Of a stretch of DNA of 35,780 bases, positions 6,710-15,293 are shown piece after piece. Below the pieces are notes generated by a model, which was not told the origin of the DNA, searched no databases, and was given only the letters and a program-made list of their open reading frames with translations. The stretch covers positions 1 through 35,780 of the forward strand of contig JAJRXK010000059.1 in assembly GCA_024276305.1 (NCBI GenBank). Reading direction: 5' to 3'. Source of the stretch: Candidatus Krumholzibacteriota bacterium (lineage in GTDB: Bacteria; Krumholzibacteriota; Krumholzibacteriia; JAJRXK01). Positions within the stretch are counted from its first letter, which is position 1. Each line of letters begins with the position of its first letter. A program made the position numbers and the translations under genes.

Positions 6710-7123
6710 ATGAATGCCTCCATCACCATCGGGGAACTCTCCCGGCAGAGCGGAGTCCCCACCTCGACCATCCGTTACTACGAGCGAGAGGGACTTCTCC
6801 GGGCGGAGGGACGCAATGCCTCCAACTACCGGGTCTACACTTCGACCTCGGTCGACCGACTCCACTTCATCAAGGCGGGACAGCAGAGCGGCCTCTCGCT
6901 CTCGGACCTGCGCATTCTCTTGGACTTTCGCGAGGGAGACCGGAGCTCCTGCGAGCAGGTGAGCGAGATCCTCGAGAGGCGCCTGGAACAGATCGAGGCC
7001 AAACTGGAGCAACTGGCCACCATGCGCGGCACTCTGCAGGGACTGCTCGAGACCTGCCACCGCACCAATCCCGCCGACGAATGCCCCGTCCTACGGGACC
7101 TCGATGCTCCCGAAGAGGCCTGA
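6710..7123 (+). CDS. merR: MerR-family regulator, mercury-type
   Basis: This 137-residue protein has a MerR winged helix-turn-helix at about residues 5-75 (IGELSRQSGVPTSTIRYYER), then a dimerisation helix (about 82-112) and a short metal-binding tail. Its only three cysteines are at 81, 116 and 125. In Tn501 MerR the Hg(II) ligands are Cys82, Cys117 and Cys126, so all spacings are identical. The tail reads ETCHRTNPADECPVL. This supports Hg(II), or a close soft-metal relative, as the effector. It sits between the two regulated plus-strand transcripts and probably controls all three long-spacer promoters at 4077, 4171 and 7136 by underwinding DNA. Zn(II)- or Pb(II)-sensing relatives cannot be excluded. 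Confidence 0.9.
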   Translation: MNASITIGELSRQSGVPTSTIRYYEREGLLRAEGRNASNYRVYTSTSVDRLHFIKAGQQSGLSLSDLRILLDFREGDRSSCEQVSEILERRLEQIEAKLEQLATMRGTLQGLLETCHRTNPADECPVLRDLDAPEEA

Positions 7124-7135
7124 CTCCCTCCGCTC

Positions 7136-7167
7136 TTGACCTTGCACCAAGGTGAAAGCCTTAGGTT
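7136..7167 (+). promoter_or_regulatory. MerR-type promoter of merTP
   Basis: TTGACC (7136-7141), a 20-nt spacer, TAGGTT (7162-7167), with an imperfect dyad CTTGCACC-AA-GGTGAAAG centred in the spacer. The half site TTGCACC is shared with the minus-arm promoter. This fits control by the MerR encoded immediately upstream. Confidence 0.8.
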
Positions 7168-7249
7168 GAATCCGGATCTGGACGCGGGCCTGCAGGTCTT
7201 TGCATTCCCTGAGCCCTGCCCCACCGCGGTACCGAGACGAGAAGAGACA

Positions 7250-7858
7250 ATGAAAGCACCCCAGTGGACCTCTTTGGGATCGGTGGTTTCCGCTGCCGCC
7301 GCGTCGGCCTGCTGTTGGCTTCCCCTGGTGATGGTGGCCACGGGCTTTTCCGTGGTGGGCCTCTCGACCTTCTTCCAGGCCTACCGCCCCCTCTTTCTCA
7401 CCGTCGCCGCAGTGCTGCTGGGGGCGGGATTCTACCTGAACTACCGGCCGCAGAGTCGGCACTGCGCCGCCGACGCTTCCTGCTCTGCCGCCGACCGTCG
7501 GCTTCGTCGGTGGAATCTGACCATGCTCTGGATCTCGACCGCATTGGTGATCGCCCTGGCGATGTTCCCCCACTACGTCTCCTCACTCATGCCGACGAAT
7601 GCGGCCACCTCGGGCCCGGAGCTGGCGCGGCGGGAACTCACCCTGGACATCGACGGCATGACCTGCGAGGGCTGCGAGATCGCAGTCGAAGGCGTACTCT
7701 CCGAACTTCCCGAGGTCGAGACCGTCGACGCCGACTATTCCACCGCTTCGGCCAAGCTCACCCTCGGTCCCGGTGGACCTCCATCGCGCGAAGCTCTCGA
7801 GAGGGCCCTGGGGCGAGCGGGCTATTCCCTCGGAGAGATCCGCCCCCCGAAGCCATAG
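7250..7858 (+). CDS. merT: Mercuric transport fusion protein MerTP
   Basis: This 202-residue fusion has a MerT-like membrane part (about residues 1-112) with three transmembrane segments. The first holds the vicinal pair Cys21-Cys22 (SACCWLPL). A cytoplasmic loop carries Cys72 and Cys78 (HCAADASC), with the same six-residue step as Cys76/Cys82 of classic MerT. After the third segment, an HMA/MerP-like domain (about 128-195) has GMTCEGC (Cys139, Cys142). In known systems MerP passes Hg(II) to MerT for import to the cytosolic mercuric reductase. No reductase is encoded in this window. The ATG at 7250 follows a GAGAAGAGA stretch and lies 82 bases after its own MerR-type promoter. Confidence 0.9.
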   Translation: MKAPQWTSLGSVVSAAAASACCWLPLVMVATGFSVVGLSTFFQAYRPLFLTVAAVLLGAGFYLNYRPQSRHCAADASCSAADRRLRRWNLTMLWISTALVIALAMFPHYVSSLMPTNAATSGPELARRELTLDIDGMTCEGCEIAVEGVLSELPEVETVDADYSTASAKLTLGPGGPPSREALERALGRAGYSLGEIRPPKP

Positions 7859-7962
7859 CGATCCCGTGACCTCGCCTGGCACGGCCTCCGGCGAATCCTA
7901 TCTTCGGGTGTGATTCCAACCTGTACCAGAATCGGGATAGCGACCGAGAATGGACGGATCCG

Positions 7963-9021
7963 ATGATCTCGAAGACCGGCATCCACGCCGTCCGCGCCAT
8001 GATCGCCTTGGCCGAAGTCCCGCCCGATTCCTACCGCGGCGCTGGCGCGATCGCAGACGCGGTGGGCGCCCCCCGCAACTACCTGGGAAAGCTGCTGCAG
8101 CAACTGGCGCAGGGTGATCTCCTCGTCTCGCAGAAGGGCGCCGGCGGGGGCTTCGCCCTGGTCCGAGATGCGGATGCGATCACCGTCTTCGATGTTCTGG
8201 AACAAGTCGAAGACGTGAGTGCGTGGGAGAACTGTTTTCTGGGCAAAGCGGAATGCAGCGACGAGAATCCCTGTCACGTACACGAGCGATGGCGTCCGGT
8301 GCGCGCCGCCTATCTCGACTTTCTTCGCGGTTTCACCCTTGGAGACCTGGCTCGGGCAGGAGGACTCTCCCGACTCGAAGCCCTCCTCGACGAGGACGCC
8401 GCGGCCGTCCTTCCCCCCACTTCCCCGTCAAGGAGCGATGACATGCATCCGACCCAGACCCTGATGGACGAGCACCAGACCATCCTGCGCGTACTCCGTT
8501 GCGTGGAGGAATTGCTCACCAACGACACCCACGCCGACGAGCCGCGGGAAACCTTCGTCTCGGTGGTCGACTTCATCCGCACCTACGCGGACCGGCTCCA
8601 CCACGCCAAGGAAGAGGATCTGCTCTTCCCCGCGATGGAGGCCCGAGGAATCCCGGCCCAGCAGGGTCCCACCGCAGTGATGCGCCACGAGCACGAGATC
8701 GGACGCAACTTCGTGGCCCGGATGGCCACGCTCACCGAGGATGAGGACAACTTCGACCGGGCGGCACTCCGGGAACCGGCGCTGGGCTACGTGGAGCTGC
8801 TGCGGAGCCACATCGCCAAAGAGGACCACATCCTCTACCCCATGGCCGACCGCCTCTTCGACGAAGCCACAGTGGCTCAGCTGGCCGAGGACTATGCCGA
8901 GGCCGAGGCCGATCGCTTCGACGAGGACATCCACTCCCGCTACGAGAATTGGGCCAAGGACCTCGCGCTTCGCCTGGGGGTGGACCAGGACCGCTACGAC
9001 GTGACTCCCGCCTGCGGCTGA
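7963..9021 (+). CDS. Rrf2-family regulator fused to a hemerythrin domain
   Basis: This is one uninterrupted 352-residue frame. Residues 1-135 form an Rrf2 winged-helix regulator with a helix-turn-helix (RNYLGKLLQQLAQGDLLVS) and three cysteines, Cys91, Cys98 and Cys104 (CFLGKAECSDENPCHVHERW), close to the [2Fe-2S] pattern of IscR and NsrR. Residues 161-330 are a hemerythrin HHE domain with histidines in EHQTI, LHHAKEED, MRHEHEIG and SHIAKEDHILYP. Fusing a likely Fe-S sensor to a diiron domain suggests sensing of NO, O2 or peroxide. AAGGAG lies seven bases before an internal in-frame ATG at 8443, so a separate hemerythrin may also be made. The start is the ATG at 7963. Target genes are unknown. 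Confidence 0.85.
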   Translation: MISKTGIHAVRAMIALAEVPPDSYRGAGAIADAVGAPRNYLGKLLQQLAQGDLLVSQKGAGGGFALVRDADAITVFDVLEQVEDVSAWENCFLGKAECSDENPCHVHERWRPVRAAYLDFLRGFTLGDLARAGGLSRLEALLDEDAAAVLPPTSPSRSDDMHPTQTLMDEHQTILRVLRCVEELLTNDTHADEPRETFVSVVDFIRTYADRLHHAKEEDLLFPAMEARGIPAQQGPTAVMRHEHEIGRNFVARMATLTEDEDNFDRAALREPALGYVELLRSHIAKEDHILYPMADRLFDEATVAQLAEDYAEAEADRFDEDIHSRYENWAKDLALRLGVDQDRYDVTPACG

Positions 9022-9113
9022 TCCCGGGAAGGGCTGCGGTAGGGAGGAGGGGCTTGCGTCCACGCGTGGGCCCTGTACCTTCCTGAGTCTCCACCGACCC
9101 GAGGCCCATTCCC

Positions 9114-10724
9114 ATGTCCCAGAGCATGTCCCAGAGTCCGCTCGCCGCGGAGATCCACCGTGAAGTGGCGAGGCGCCGGACCTTTGCGATCATCTCGCAT
9201 CCAGATGCCGGCAAGACCACGCTGACCGAAAAGCTCCTGCTCTACTCGGGAATGGTTCGCACCGCGGGGATGGTCGGAGGCCGCAAGACGAACAAGAATG
9301 CGGCCAGCGACTGGATGTCGATGGAGCAGGAGAGGGGAATCTCGATCACCGCCTCGGCGATGCAGTTTCCCTACAAAGATGTCGTGATCAACATCCTCGA
9401 CACGCCCGGGCACCAGGATTTCAGCGAAGACACCTACCGCACCCTCACCGCTGCGGACAGCGTGATCATGGTCATCGACGGAGCGAAGGGGGTGGAGACG
9501 CAGACCCGCAAGCTCTTCGAGGCCTGCCGACTCCGCGGCACTCCGGTCTTCACCCTCATCAACAAATGGGACATGCCCGGGCGCGATCCCATCGACCTCA
9601 TGAGCGAAGTCGAAGAGACCCTGGGAATCGCCGCCAGTCCGCTCAACTGGCCCATTGGATCGGCCAAGGAGTTCCGGGGCATCGTCCGGGTGGCGGACCG
9701 TCAGGTCGAACTCTACGAGAAGCAGGCCAGTGGCGGAGCCGCGATTCCCAAGACCACCCGACTCGGCCTTCACGAAGCCGCCGACCTCCTGGGTCCGAAC
9801 CACTGCGAAGAGATCGACCAGGAACTGATGCTCCTCGAAGAGGCAGGCAATCCCTTCAGCCGGGAGGCCTTCCTCGCGGCCGAGGTCACTCCGATCTTCT
9901 TCGGCTCGGCGCTGACCAACTTCGGGGTCGAACCTCTCTTCGACGCCTTCGTCGACCTCGCTCCACCTCCTGGACCGAGGATCATTCGGCGGGGCGACCA
10001 AAGCGATCTGCTCGAACCCACGGACCTGTCCTTCTCGGCCCATGTCTTCAAGCTCCAGGCCAATATGAACCCCCGCCACCGGGACTGCGTGGCCTTCCTC
10101 CGCATCAACAGCGGCAAGTTCACCCGCGACATGCAGGTAGTCCACCAACGACTGCAGAAGAAGGTCCGCCTCGCCCGACCCCACACTCTACTGGTGGCCG
10201 AGCGCGAGACTCTCGAGGCGGCCTATCCAGGGGACATCATCGGGGTGATCAGCCCGGGGAATTTCTCCATCGGCGATACCCTGAGCGCCGAAGGTGGCTT
10301 CGAATTCGAAGCCCTCCCCCAATTCCAACCGGAGCACTTCGCCCGCCTCGAAGCGGTCGACATGGCCAAACGCAAGTCTCTCGACAAGGGCATCGAGCAG
10401 CTCGCGGGAGAAGGAGCGGTCCAACTCCTCTGGGAATGGAAACAGCCGGAGAGCTTTCCCTTCCTTGCGGCGGTGGGAAGGCTCCAATTCGAAGTGATGC
10501 AATACCGCCTGCGGGACGAATACGGCGTAGAGGTCCGGCTCTCTCCCCTGCCCTACCAGAGTTCGGCGTGGCTGGAGGGCGACGTGGAGACCTTCGAAAA
10601 GGGCTCCCGATCCCGTCTGGTCCAAGACCGGCAGGGAAGGCCGATGGTGCTCTTCGCCACTCCCTGGGAGAAGAACCTGGCCCGGAAGAACAATCCCGAC
10701 CACCGCCTCTTGGATTTCGCCTGA
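9114..10724 (+). CDS. prfC: Peptide chain release factor 3
   Basis: This 536-residue translational GTPase is near the usual RF3 length. It has a G1 loop in SHPDAGKTTLTEK, switch I with QERGISITASAMQF (a typical RF3 sequence), G3 DTPGHQDFSEDTYR, and G4 NKWD. Domains II-III follow, with MNPRHRDCVAFLRINSGK and the C-terminal RLQFEVMQYRL. RF3 removes RF1 and RF2 from ribosomes after termination. It starts at the ATG at 9114; the second Met at 9126 is an equal alternative. It stands alone, 92 bases after the Rrf2-hemerythrin gene. Confidence 0.95.
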   Translation: MSQSMSQSPLAAEIHREVARRRTFAIISHPDAGKTTLTEKLLLYSGMVRTAGMVGGRKTNKNAASDWMSMEQERGISITASAMQFPYKDVVINILDTPGHQDFSEDTYRTLTAADSVIMVIDGAKGVETQTRKLFEACRLRGTPVFTLINKWDMPGRDPIDLMSEVEETLGIAASPLNWPIGSAKEFRGIVRVADRQVELYEKQASGGAAIPKTTRLGLHEAADLLGPNHCEEIDQELMLLEEAGNPFSREAFLAAEVTPIFFGSALTNFGVEPLFDAFVDLAPPPGPRIIRRGDQSDLLEPTDLSFSAHVFKLQANMNPRHRDCVAFLRINSGKFTRDMQVVHQRLQKKVRLARPHTLLVAERETLEAAYPGDIIGVISPGNFSIGDTLSAEGGFEFEALPQFQPEHFARLEAVDMAKRKSLDKGIEQLAGEGAVQLLWEWKQPESFPFLAAVGRLQFEVMQYRLRDEYGVEVRLSPLPYQSSAWLEGDVETFEKGSRSRLVQDRQGRPMVLFATPWEKNLARKNNPDHRLLDFA

Positions 10725-10839
10725 TCGCAGGGCTCTCGAGCTGGTCCGCTGGCGGATCACAGCTTCACCTTGTGGTGGTCGCGGTCTTGGTTTTCTCTGT
10801 GGGCGACATCGAACGCTCCCTTCGGCGAAAGGCCATCCC

Positions 10840-11586
10840 ATGAATGCGCGACGGCGCCTGCGTTCCCTCCCTCTGTTTCTCGGTCTGTGGCTCGCCCTGG
10901 GCTGCACTGCACAGGATCAGGCCACGGCTGAAGAGACGGCCACCCCGGCCGAAATCCCGGGCACGGTGGCAGGTCCGGTCGTCCAGACCCTCGATGCGGG
11001 GGGCTACACCTACGTCGAGCTCGAAACCCCCCAGGGCAAGGTGTGGGCCGCAGGCCCCAAGACCACGATCCAGGTGGGACAGACCTTGAGGATCAGCACC
11101 CAGATGCCCATGCAGGAATTCCACAGCGATGCCCTCGATCGAGACTTCGACCGGGTCTACTTCGTGGGATCGCTCCTGCCCGCAGGAGGCGACAATCCCG
11201 CCGCCACCGCCAAGCTCATCCAGGAGAGCCACGCGAAGAAGGCTCCCGCCGTCGACGAGAGCATCGACTTCGGGAACATCGCTCCCGCGGACTACACCGT
11301 AGCGGACCTCTACGCGAAGAGCGAGAAGCTCGGCGGTCAGACCGTGAAGATCCGGGCCAAGGTGGTCAAGTCCCTCTCGGAAATCATGGGCCGCAATTGG
11401 CTCCACATCCAGGACGGGACCGGCACCGAGGACACCCGGGATCTGGTGGTCACCACTGACGGCACCGCCCAAGTGGGCCAGACCGTGCTGGTGACGGCCA
11501 AGGTGGCCCTGGACAAGGACTTCGGCATGGGATACCGCTACGACCTCCTCCTGGAGGATGCCGAGATCTCCGTCGAGTCCGACTGA
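10840..11586 (+). CDS. OB-fold (NrfJ-like) lipoprotein
   Basis: This 248-residue protein has a lipobox (WLALGC, Cys22) and is probably lipid-anchored. It appears to hold two related beta modules. The first is at about residues 43-115, with GYTYVELETPQGKVWAAGP and VGQTLRISTQMPMQEFHS, as in NrfJ-like proteins. The second is at about 150-245, with GQTVKIRAKVVKSL, NWLHIQDGTG and VGQTVLVTAKVALD, an OB-fold of the nucleic-acid-binding type. The role is unknown; relatives occur beside cytochrome c and nitrite-reduction genes. The ATG at 10840 has GAAAGG upstream. It is followed after 115 bases by the histidine kinase and may be co-transcribed with it. Confidence 0.75.
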   Translation: MNARRRLRSLPLFLGLWLALGCTAQDQATAEETATPAEIPGTVAGPVVQTLDAGGYTYVELETPQGKVWAAGPKTTIQVGQTLRISTQMPMQEFHSDALDRDFDRVYFVGSLLPAGGDNPAATAKLIQESHAKKAPAVDESIDFGNIAPADYTVADLYAKSEKLGGQTVKIRAKVVKSLSEIMGRNWLHIQDGTGTEDTRDLVVTTDGTAQVGQTVLVTAKVALDKDFGMGYRYDLLLEDAEISVESD

Positions 11587-11701
11587 GGGCCTTTCCGCAC
11601 TCGACCCTCAAGCCAACCCCGGATGCGGCCGAAACTGGTGGAAGGTCGGTCTCTCTGCCCCCGGGTGGGGAGACCCCTCCCATCCTCAAGCCGGAGCCCG
11701 G

Positions 11702-14059
11702 ATGATGCTCGACCTGCGGGACACTTGTTCCAGATCGCTCAAACTGAGGCTGATCCTGCCCATGTGCCTTGCGCTGGTAGGAGTCACCGCGGGATTCGCG
11801 ACCTGGGACTATGTCCACACCCGGGATCAGCTCATCGCCCGGACCGCCGACGAAGCCCGGCGTTTCGCGAACAGTCTCCGGAGCTCGATTCTCCACGCCA
11901 AGGACATCTCCGAGATCCAGCGCCTGGTCGACGCGACCGCCGATCCGAATCCTGCGATTTCCCTGATCGTGGTCACCGTCGGAGGCGATGCGCGCATCAT
12001 CGCCTCGAGCGACCCCGCAATCCTCGGAATGAGAGCAGAGGATGCCGGACACCCCGACCTCACCGAGAGCACCCGCGATCAAGTGGATCGCGCCGTGATC
12101 CACACCAAGCTCGGGGCCGTCGATCACACCACGAGTTTCGTCTACCGCGCCGATCAGTCCATCCCCGCCAGCTCGCCGGTCGGCGCGGTCATGCTCCACT
12201 ACAGTGTTCCGCAGCTCCATGCCCGCGCGCGAGCAGAATCGATTCGGAGCGCAGGGACCATGCTCATGCTGGTGGTTCTCTTCGCCGGGGGGGGATTATG
12301 GGCCCTCGACCAACAGATCCTGAGTCGGCTCTATCGCCTGCGCGAAGCGGTGCAGAAATTCGGCCAGGACCGCACGATTGCGGATCTGCAATTGGGACAG
12401 GACGAGATCGGGGATCTGACCCAACAGATCCTCCGCAGTCAGCGGGAATTCGCAAGCCGGGAGCTCCAACTCGAAACCATTGTGAGCGCAGCCGGAGACG
12501 GAATCATCTTTCTGGATCCCGAGGGACGAATCATCCAATTCAATCGCGCCGCCGAAGAGATCTTCGGCTACGAAGCCGCCGAAGTCCTGGGTGAGAGCGT
12601 CGGCATGCTCATGGTCGCGCCCCACGACACCGCCCACGACGCCCATGTCCGTCGCTATGTCGAAGGAGGCGAGGCGCATATGGTCGGCCGCATGCGCGAG
12701 GAGACCGGGCGCCACCGCGACGGCCACACCATCCCTCTGGTGATCTCCGTGGCCGATGTCATCACCCCCACCGGGCGCGTCTTCGTCTCGGTGATCCGGG
12801 ACCTCACCGAACAACAGCGCGCCGAGAGCAATCTGAAGGCCTATGCCACGGCCCTGGAATCGGCCACCATGCGGGCCGAGTCCTCGGCCGAAGCCAAGGC
12901 CGAATTCCTGGCCAACATGAGCCACGAAATCCGGACCCCGATGACCGCCATTCTCGGTTACGTGGACTTGCTCATGGATCCCCACACTTCCGAGGACGAT
13001 CGGCGAGCCTATCTCAAGACCGTCAAGACCAACGGCGAACACCTCCTCTCGTTGATCAACGACATCCTGGATCTCTCCAAGATCGAGGCGGATCGCGTGG
13101 AAATGGAGAAACGTCCCACCGAGGTGGTCGAGGTGGTGGGATCGGTCGTCGACCTCCTCCACTTCCGCGCCCGGGAGAAGGGGATTCGCCTTCAGGCCAC
13201 CAACGAGGGACCCATCCCCAGGCGAATCATCACCGACCCCACGCGTCTGCGGCAGATTCTGGTGAACCTCGTGGGCAACGCCATCAAGTTCACCTCCCTC
13301 GGCGGAGTCACCTTGCGAGTGCGCTATCCCATCGACGGCCAACAGATCCACTTCGACGTCGAGGACACGGGGATCGGTATGGAGGCCGACAAACTCGAGC
13401 AGATCTTCGAAGCCTTCGGCCAAGCCGAGGCTTCCACCACCCGCAACTACGGCGGGACCGGACTGGGCCTGACCATCTCACGCAAGCTCGCCCACAAACT
13501 CGGCGGGGAGATCCACGTGCGCAGCACTCCCGACGTGGGCAGCGTATTCACGGTGAGTCTCCCTCTCGCCGAAGTCGAAGAGGTGGACTGGATCGACGAC
13601 CTCGGACCGGAGATCGCCCAACGCTTTGATCATGAGCTCGTCGCGGAAGTCACGGAGGACGAAGTCCTTCCCACCGGGGGACGTGTGCTGCTGGCCGAGG
13701 ACAATCCGGTGAACCAGAAGCTCATCCAGCGTTTTCTGGAGAGGGAGGGAGTCGAGGTCTTCGTCGTGGACGACGGTTCCCAGGCCTGCACCGCAGCTCT
13801 GGATGAAGGGGAGGCGGGGCCCTTCGATCTCATCCTGATGGACATGATCATGCCCACCATGGACGGCTACCAGGCCACCGCCTTCCTGCGCGAGCAGGGA
13901 TACGAGGGCACGATCGTGGCGCTGACCGCGAATGCGATGGAGGGAGATCGCGACAAGTGCCTGCAAATCGGATGTGACGACTACCTCACCAAACCGATTC
14001 AGCACGAGGAATTCCGCCGGGTCCTGCGTACCTACATTCACAGCGGCGCCGAAGTCTGA
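11702..14059 (+). CDS. Hybrid sensor histidine kinase with receiver domain
   Basis: This 785-residue membrane kinase has a transmembrane helix at about residues 17-36, then a periplasmic sensor region of about 140 residues. A second helix is at about 185-203 (LMLVVLFAGGGLWAL), followed by a HAMP-like linker. A PAS domain lies at about 255-370 (VSAAGDGIIFLDPEGRII). HisKA follows with MSHEIRTPMTAILGY (His408). HATPase_c has NLVGNAIKFTS, DTGIGM and GGTGLGLTIS. A C-terminal receiver has VLLAEDNPVNQKL and LILMDMIMP, with phospho-acceptor Asp714. The ATG at 11702 has GGAG nearby; the open frame upstream to 11558 overlaps the previous gene. No response regulator with an output domain lies next to it, so its target is elsewhere. 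Confidence 0.92.
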   Translation: MMLDLRDTCSRSLKLRLILPMCLALVGVTAGFATWDYVHTRDQLIARTADEARRFANSLRSSILHAKDISEIQRLVDATADPNPAISLIVVTVGGDARIIASSDPAILGMRAEDAGHPDLTESTRDQVDRAVIHTKLGAVDHTTSFVYRADQSIPASSPVGAVMLHYSVPQLHARARAESIRSAGTMLMLVVLFAGGGLWALDQQILSRLYRLREAVQKFGQDRTIADLQLGQDEIGDLTQQILRSQREFASRELQLETIVSAAGDGIIFLDPEGRIIQFNRAAEEIFGYEAAEVLGESVGMLMVAPHDTAHDAHVRRYVEGGEAHMVGRMREETGRHRDGHTIPLVISVADVITPTGRVFVSVIRDLTEQQRAESNLKAYATALESATMRAESSAEAKAEFLANMSHEIRTPMTAILGYVDLLMDPHTSEDDRRAYLKTVKTNGEHLLSLINDILDLSKIEADRVEMEKRPTEVVEVVGSVVDLLHFRAREKGIRLQATNEGPIPRRIITDPTRLRQILVNLVGNAIKFTSLGGVTLRVRYPIDGQQIHFDVEDTGIGMEADKLEQIFEAFGQAEASTTRNYGGTGLGLTISRKLAHKLGGEIHVRSTPDVGSVFTVSLPLAEVEEVDWIDDLGPEIAQRFDHELVAEVTEDEVLPTGGRVLLAEDNPVNQKLIQRFLEREGVEVFVVDDGSQACTAALDEGEAGPFDLILMDMIMPTMDGYQATAFLREQGYEGTIVALTANAMEGDRDKCLQIGCDDYLTKPIQHEEFRRVLRTYIHSGAEV

Positions 14060-14138
14060 ATTCCCCCACGACGCCACCTCGGATCGCCGTTAGAATCGCG
14101 CCGAGTCTGCTCTCCTTCCTCCACCTCTCGCGGATCCA

Positions 14139-15290
14139 ATGTCCGAAGCCCCTCCCCGTCTCTCGTTGATCGGTCCGCTTCCGCCCTACCGGGGGGGAAT
14201 CGCCCACTTCTCCACCACCACCGTCCGTGGCCTTCGGGCTCGCGGTCACGAGATCCAGGCCCTGACCTTTTCTCGGCAGTATCCCTCTCTGCTCTTTCCC
14301 GGGCGGAGTCAGTTCTCCGAATCCGGAGAGGACCCCGTCGGCGCCCTCCGATGTCTGGACACCTTGAATCCCTGGACCTGGGAGTCGACGGCCCGGCGCA
14401 TTCGGGACTTCGACCCTCAGGTGTTGGTCTTCAATCACTGGATGCCCTTCTTCGCACCGGCCTACGGCACGGTGGCCCGACGCATCGATTCCCGGCGTAC
14501 CCGTCGCATCTGCCTGACTCACAACGCCATCCCTCACGAAGATCGTCCAGGAGACGCACTGCTCTCGCGCTACTTCTTCCGAGCCTGCGACGGCTTCATC
14601 ACCCTCAGTCGTGAAGTGGAAAACGATCTGCGGAGCCTGGGCATCGACGCGCCCCTGCGCTGCATCGACCATCCCATCTACTCTCTCTTCGGCGAGGGGC
14701 TGGCCCGCGATCGCGCCCGAGACCAACTGAAGCTCGACCCCGACCGTCCGATTCTGCTCTTCTTCGGATACATTCGGCCTTACAAGGGACTCGACCTGTT
14801 GATCGAGGCCTTTGCGCAGGCCCGCGAACGCCGTCCCGACTTGCAACTACTGGTGGTGGGCGAATTCTACGAGGGGGAGGAGCGCATTCGATCCCGGGTC
14901 AGCGAACTGGGATTGGGAGAGAGTCTGCGACTGGTCGCCGAATACGTCGCCGACGAAGAGGTGAAGCTCTGGTTCTCGGCCTGCGATGTGGTGGTCCAGC
15001 CCTATCTCTCGGCCACTCAATCGGGGGTGGCCCAGATCGCCTTTCAATTCGGCCGTCCGATGATCCTCACCGACGTGGGGGGTCTAGCCGAGGTCGTTCC
15101 CCACGAACAGGCCGGCTTCGTCGTCCCTCCCCACGATCCCACCGCCCTGCGCGAGGCGATCCTGCGCTTCTTCGAAGAAGGTTGGAGCGGTCGACTGGAA
15201 GCCGGCGTGGCCCGAGCCCGCGGGCGCTTCTCCTGGGACCGTCTCTACGAAGCGGTGGAAGATCTGGCCGATCTCCGACCCCCGGGATGA
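14139..15290 (+). CDS. GT4-family glycosyltransferase
   Basis: This 383-residue GT-B-fold enzyme has an N-terminal acceptor half opening with SLIGPLPPYRGGIAHFS. The C-terminal donor half starts near residue 203 (RPILLFFGYIRPYKGLDLL). Near residue 290 is the GT4 signature region (QPYLSATQSGVAQIAFQFG), where the usual first Glu is replaced, followed by VGGLAEVV. It probably transfers a sugar from a nucleotide donor in glycan or exopolysaccharide synthesis. Four bases separate its stop from the next glycosyltransferase gene, so they form one operon with the membrane protein that follows. Confidence 0.88.
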   Translation: MSEAPPRLSLIGPLPPYRGGIAHFSTTTVRGLRARGHEIQALTFSRQYPSLLFPGRSQFSESGEDPVGALRCLDTLNPWTWESTARRIRDFDPQVLVFNHWMPFFAPAYGTVARRIDSRRTRRICLTHNAIPHEDRPGDALLSRYFFRACDGFITLSREVENDLRSLGIDAPLRCIDHPIYSLFGEGLARDRARDQLKLDPDRPILLFFGYIRPYKGLDLLIEAFAQARERRPDLQLLVVGEFYEGEERIRSRVSELGLGESLRLVAEYVADEEVKLWFSACDVVVQPYLSATQSGVAQIAFQFGRPMILTDVGGLAEVVPHEQAGFVVPPHDPTALREAILRFFEEGWSGRLEAGVARARGRFSWDRLYEAVEDLADLRPPG

Positions 15291-15293
15291 ACC

